Source: Rubrivivax gelatinosus IL144
GTDB lineage: Bacteria; Pseudomonadota; Gammaproteobacteria; Burkholderiales; Burkholderiaceae_C
Length of the DNA stretch: 64,000 bases
Direction: 5' to 3'
NCBI RefSeq assembly: GCF_000284255.1
Contig: NC_017075.1
Coordinates: 3,596,001-3,660,000 of the forward strand
The translations under genes and the position numbers were made by a program. The notes below the pieces were generated by a model that saw only the letters and a program-made list of their open reading frames with translations, did not search any database and was not told the DNA's origin. Of this stretch, positions 61,100 to 64,000 are shown one piece after another. Position 1 is the stretch's first letter. Every line of letters begins with the position of its first letter.

Positions 61100-62743
61100 T
61101 CAGCCGAACCAGCCCTGCAGGTACCAGCCGCCGGCCGCGTCGTCGGCCGGCAGGCGTTCGCGGTAGACCCAGACCAGCGCGCCGTCCTCGGCCTGGGCGA
61201 CGAAGTAGTCGCGCACCGCCAGGCCGCCGTCCCACCAGCCCGACTCGATGCGCTCGGGCCCGGCCAGCACACGCAGCGGGCGGCCTTGCCATTGCGGGCG
61301 CTCGTGGCGTTCGGGCAGCGGCTGCGCCGCGTCCAGCAGCCACACCGGGCGGTGCAGCGCGGCCCGGCGGCGGCGTGCGGCCTCGGGCACGACCGGCGCG
61401 GCCCGCGCCAGCAACGAGGCGATCAGCGCCTGCGCCGGGTCGGTCTCCGGGACCGGCGGCGCGGCGCTCGGCTCCGGCGGCGGCGGGGCTGACGGGGCAC
61501 GCCGGCTGCGTCGGCCGGCCGGCACCGGACGGGCCGGCGCAGAACCCAGCGGCAACAGCCGCGTGCCGCATTCCGGGCGATGGTCGGGCTGCGGCGCCAG
61601 GCGCAGCACCTGCTCGTCGCCCAGGCGCGCGCGCAGCCGCTCCAACAGGCGCAGCAGGCCTTGCGCCTGGCCCTGGCGCGACGGGAACAGCTCGGCATTC
61701 GGCGCCGGCGCGTGCACCGTCTCGCGGCATTCGAGTTCCAGCTCCAGCGTCGGCGCCACCAGTTCCAGCCGGCCCAGGCGCTCGCGCAGCAGCAGCTGCA
61801 GGTGCCCGGAGTCGAGCGAAGGCTCGGCCAGCTCCAGGCGCAGCCGCGTGGCCGGCGGCGCGTCGCCGCGGTGGCGGTCGTGGCGCATGCCCAGCGTGAA
61901 GGCGGCGATGCGCACCTGGCGCGCCTGCGCCCAGGCCACCAGCCGCGCCAGCAGCACGAGGGCACCGTGCAGCACCTGGGCCGTGGTGTCGGCACGTGCG
62001 AACAGCTCCAGCCGGCTCTCGAAGACCGCCGGCGGCACGATGGGCTCGCGCGGGTCGGCCCGCCGGCCCAGCAGCTGATCGAGTTCGTCCAGCAGCGGGC
62101 TGCCGAAGCGGCGGGCGACGCCATCACGCGGCAGCGACTGCAGCTCGCCCAACGTGCGCACGCCCATGCCCTGCAGCGCCGCGGCGGGCTCGCGCCCAGC
62201 GTCCAGCAAAGCCAGCGGCGCGCCGGCAAGCAGCGCCTGCAGCGCCACCAGCCGGTCGCCCGGCACGAGCATGAAGCCGGCCTGATCCCCCCGCCAGCGC
62301 GCCAGCAGCGAAGCGCCACGGGCGGTGGGCGCACTGGCGATGCCCAGCGTGTGCCCCAGCGGCTCGACGGCGGCCTGCAGACGCTGCAGCAGCCGGGGCC
62401 CGCCGCCGAAGCAGCGCAGGCTGGCCGCCACCTCCAGCAGCACGGTGGCCGGCGGCTCGGGCACGACCATCGGCGTGAACGCCAGCGCGGCATGCGCCAG
62501 CGCCGTCAGCGCGGCGGCGTCGCGCACCGGATCGGCCTCGCCGTGCACCAGATCGGGCGCCAGCGCCAGCGCGGTGCCGCGCCGCATGCCGGGCTGCACG
62601 CCGCGTTCGGCGGCCAGGCGGTCGACGACGGCGATGCGGTGCGCGGCCACCAGCGCCAGCGGCCGCTCCTGTTCGGCCGGGCCCAGCGTCGCGCGCCAGG
62701 ACTCCAGCGACAGCCGCGGGGCGTGCAGCGCGATCCAGAACAT
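61100..62743 (-). CDS. imuB: ImuB-type Y-family polymerase-like protein
   Basis: ImuB is the inactive polymerase that recruits DnaE2 to the sliding clamp during SOS mutagenesis. The protein has 547 residues. It has a Y-family fold (FWIALHAPRLSLESW; TLGIASAPTARGASLLAR; ALQGMGVRTLGELQSLPRDGVARRFG). The polymerase metal ligands DxD and SxDE are not visible, as expected for ImuB. A Pro-rich C-terminal tail follows. It lies downstream of the imuA locus on the same strand; dnaE2 is not seen to the left. Confidence 0.85.
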   Translation of the reverse strand: MFWIALHAPRLSLESWRATLGPAEQERPLALVAAHRIAVVDRLAAERGVQPGMRRGTALALAPDLVHGEADPVRDAAALTALAHAALAFTPMVVPEPPATVLLEVAASLRCFGGGPRLLQRLQAAVEPLGHTLGIASAPTARGASLLARWRGDQAGFMLVPGDRLVALQALLAGAPLALLDAGREPAAALQGMGVRTLGELQSLPRDGVARRFGSPLLDELDQLLGRRADPREPIVPPAVFESRLELFARADTTAQVLHGALVLLARLVAWAQARQVRIAAFTLGMRHDRHRGDAPPATRLRLELAEPSLDSGHLQLLLRERLGRLELVAPTLELELECRETVHAPAPNAELFPSRQGQAQGLLRLLERLRARLGDEQVLRLAPQPDHRPECGTRLLPLGSAPARPVPAGRRSRRAPSAPPPPEPSAAPPVPETDPAQALIASLLARAAPVVPEAARRRRAALHRPVWLLDAAQPLPERHERPQWQGRPLRVLAGPERIESGWWDGGLAVRDYFVAQAEDGALVWVYRERLPADDAAGGWYLQGWFG

Positions 62744-62851
62744 GGCCGAAACAGGGCACGAGCCAGCCGGCCGGGCAACGGCCGGGGCCGAGCCGCAGGA
62801 CGCAGCGCAGGCGCCCCGCCGCGTCGGCGGCCCGGCGCCCGGCCACCGGCT

Positions 62852-63292
62852 TCAGCCGCCCTCGCCTTCCGTGTCGTCGATCGGCTCGGCCAGGTGGGCG
62901 CGGTTCGGCGGCGCCGCGTACGGCTCGGGCCAGAACTCGACCAGGCGGCGCACGCGGCCGGCGGCGAGGTCGCAGTCGAAGAACGAGATCACACGCGCCT
63001 GCTGCACGCCGTCGGTGACGACGACGTCGGACACCGCGTCGTGCGCGCCGCCGACGACGCGGTGCACACGAAAGCGCCAGGGCCCGTTCGCCGGGTACTC
63101 CTGGTTCATGCGCACGAAACGTTCGGCACCACGGAAACGTTCGCCGGACTGGGGCCAGTCGAGCACGAAGTCCTCGGCCAGCAGCTCGCCGACCGAAACG
63201 AAGTCGTTGCTCGCCATGCGGCGCCAGAACTCGTTCACCAGCAGGGTGGTGTCGGCCGCCGGGGCGGCGGCCGAAGCGGCGGGGGTGTTCAT
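62852..63292 (-). CDS. SnoaL/NTF2-like protein
   Basis: The protein has 146 residues. The NTF2 fold is suggested by NEFWRRMASNDFVSVGELLAE, then FRGAERFVRMNQEYP and RARLVEFWPEPYA-type strands. An N-terminal low-complexity Ala stretch precedes it. Its ATG overlaps the stop of the DUF3224 gene, so it is co-translated with that gene and imuA. The function is unknown. Confidence 0.75.
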   Translation of the reverse strand: MNTPAASAAAPAADTTLLVNEFWRRMASNDFVSVGELLAEDFVLDWPQSGERFRGAERFVRMNQEYPANGPWRFRVHRVVGGAHDAVSDVVVTDGVQQARVISFFDCDLAAGRVRRLVEFWPEPYAAPPNRAHLAEPIDDTEGEGG

Positions 63293-63678
63293 CGCGGCAG
63301 GTCCTCCAGCGTGTAGTCCAGGGCGTAGACATGGCGGCCGTCGGGCTCGATGCGGATGTCCAGCCGCCCGGCCAGGCCGGCGAGCGCACCGGTGCCCGAA
63401 TCGGGCACGACGAGCACCTCCAGCCGCGGCTGGCCGCGTTCCATCACGCCATGGTGCTGCAGCACGAAGCTGCCTTCGCGGCCGTCGAGCCTGCCGACGA
63501 CACGCTCGATCGCGACGTAGCCGGCCGAGCCCGGCACCGGGCTCACGAAGCTCAGCATCCGCCCCTCGCCGACGGCGTCGAGCGGGCCGTGGTAGCGCTT
63601 GTCCAGCCGCCGGGCGAGCGGGAACTCGCCGGGCTCGGGCGTCAGCCTGACATCGAAGACGCCGGATGCGTGGTTCAT
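63289..63678 (-). CDS. DUF3224-like small beta-barrel protein
   Basis: The protein has 129 residues. The pattern FDVRLTPEPGEFPLARRLDKRYHG followed by MLSFVSPVPGSAGYVAIERVVG and GSFVLQHHGVMERG is typical of the DUF3224/allene-oxide-cyclase-like family. Its ATG overlaps the imuA stop (ATGA). The role is unknown. Confidence 0.78.
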   Translation of the reverse strand: MNHASGVFDVRLTPEPGEFPLARRLDKRYHGPLDAVGEGRMLSFVSPVPGSAGYVAIERVVGRLDGREGSFVLQHHGVMERGQPRLEVLVVPDSGTGALAGLAGRLDIRIEPDGRHVYALDYTLEDLPR

Positions 63679-64000
63679 CACAAGACCTCCTGGGCGAACG
63701 TGGGGCGGAGCACCGGCGCCGCCGCACGGGCGCGGGCCGCGGCCGGCAGCACCGGGGGCAAGGCCAGCGCCAGCGGCTGGGCCAGCGGCGGGCCGCGGCG
63801 CTTGAGCAGGTGCACACGCAGCGCGTCGGCCCCGGCGGCGCAGAGCCACAGCCGCAGCGGCGCGACACTGGGCCGGGTGCGCGCGGCGTCGTCGCGCAGC
63901 ACGAAAGCCGGGCCTTCGTGCGTCTGGGCCGCGAGCTGCAGCCGGCGCAGCGCGTCGGCCGGCAGCCGCGCCGGCAGCCAGGCGAGCACGGCACCGACCT
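63678..64000 (-). CDS. imuA: ImuA/RecA-like protein, C-terminal part
   Basis: Only the last 107 codons are in the window. The segment VLAWLPARLPADALRRLQLA and the C-terminal VLRDDAARTRPSVAPLRLWL match the end of ImuA (SulA/RecA-like), the SOS partner of ImuB and DnaE2. It overlaps the DUF3224 gene by ATGA. The rest lies to the right. Confidence 0.8.
   Translation of the reverse strand, partial: VGAVLAWLPARLPADALRRLQLAAQTHEGPAFVLRDDAARTRPSVAPLRLWLCAAGADALRVHLLKRRGPPLAQPLALALPPVLPAAARARAAAPVLRPTFAQEVL

Overview
The window is high-GC DNA with very short intergenic gaps. It comes from a purple phototrophic betaproteobacterium of the order Burkholderiales, and the best match from memory is Rubrivivax gelatinosus or a close relative. 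The main evidence is the end of a photosynthesis gene cluster (crtE-crtF-bchC-bchX-bchY-bchZ, minus strand), a soluble cytochrome c that closely resembles R. gelatinosus cytochrome c551, and betaproteobacterial housekeeping gene order (polA/DUF2782/thrB, trxB opposite ftsK-lolA-rarA, rpmBG). No phage, insertion sequence, integrase or CRISPR array was seen.

Region 1 (1-6470) holds carotenoid and bacteriochlorophyll genes coupled by ATGA/TGATG overlaps, with perfect TGTC-N10-GACA (PpsR/CrtJ-type) operators before crtE and before bchC. The cytochrome c gene is divergent from crtE. Region 2 (6457-13265) is the most interesting part. A translationally coupled minus-strand operon encodes a HemN-like radical SAM protein, an exported tetraheme cytochrome c, a Tat-exported Fe-S protein and a NrfD-type quinol-binding membrane subunit. 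Divergent from it lie a UbiE/MenG methyltransferase, a MenA-like prenyltransferase and a Coq10/RatA-like START protein. The shared promoter region carries an FNR-type dyad and a third perfect PpsR-type operator. I read this as a menaquinone/quinol electron-transfer module under photosynthesis and oxygen control.

Region 3 (13284-25924) holds a dienelactone hydrolase, ppx/gppA, sixA, a ppk broken by one missing base, polA, a DUF2782 protein, thrB, a membrane protein and uvrD. Region 4 (25934-32403) is a signalling block: a large orphan hybrid PAS kinase, divergent from guaC, which is followed almost without a gap by a TPR-GGDEF protein. Region 5 (32411-44414) holds an S41 protease lipoprotein, valS, a dehydrogenase-fold protein lacking catalytic motifs, galU, tusA, a Nudix hydrolase, cysM, tRNA-Leu(CAA), a rhomboid protease, a block of tandem repeats and hairpins, an NAD-binding epimerase-like protein, a ferredoxin-reductase and an orphan Bug-type binding protein.

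Region 6 (44484-53850) holds a branched-chain amino-acid ABC transporter (livFGMH, without livK here), rarA, cheW, lolA, ftsK and a Crp/Fnr regulator. Region 7 (54055-64000) holds trxB, rpmB-rpmG, a fatty-acid desaturase, rsmB, purN, a trpS with a [4Fe-4S] cysteine motif, a carboxylesterase, and an SOS mutagenesis cassette (imuA partial, imuB) in which two small unrelated genes lie between imuA and imuB.
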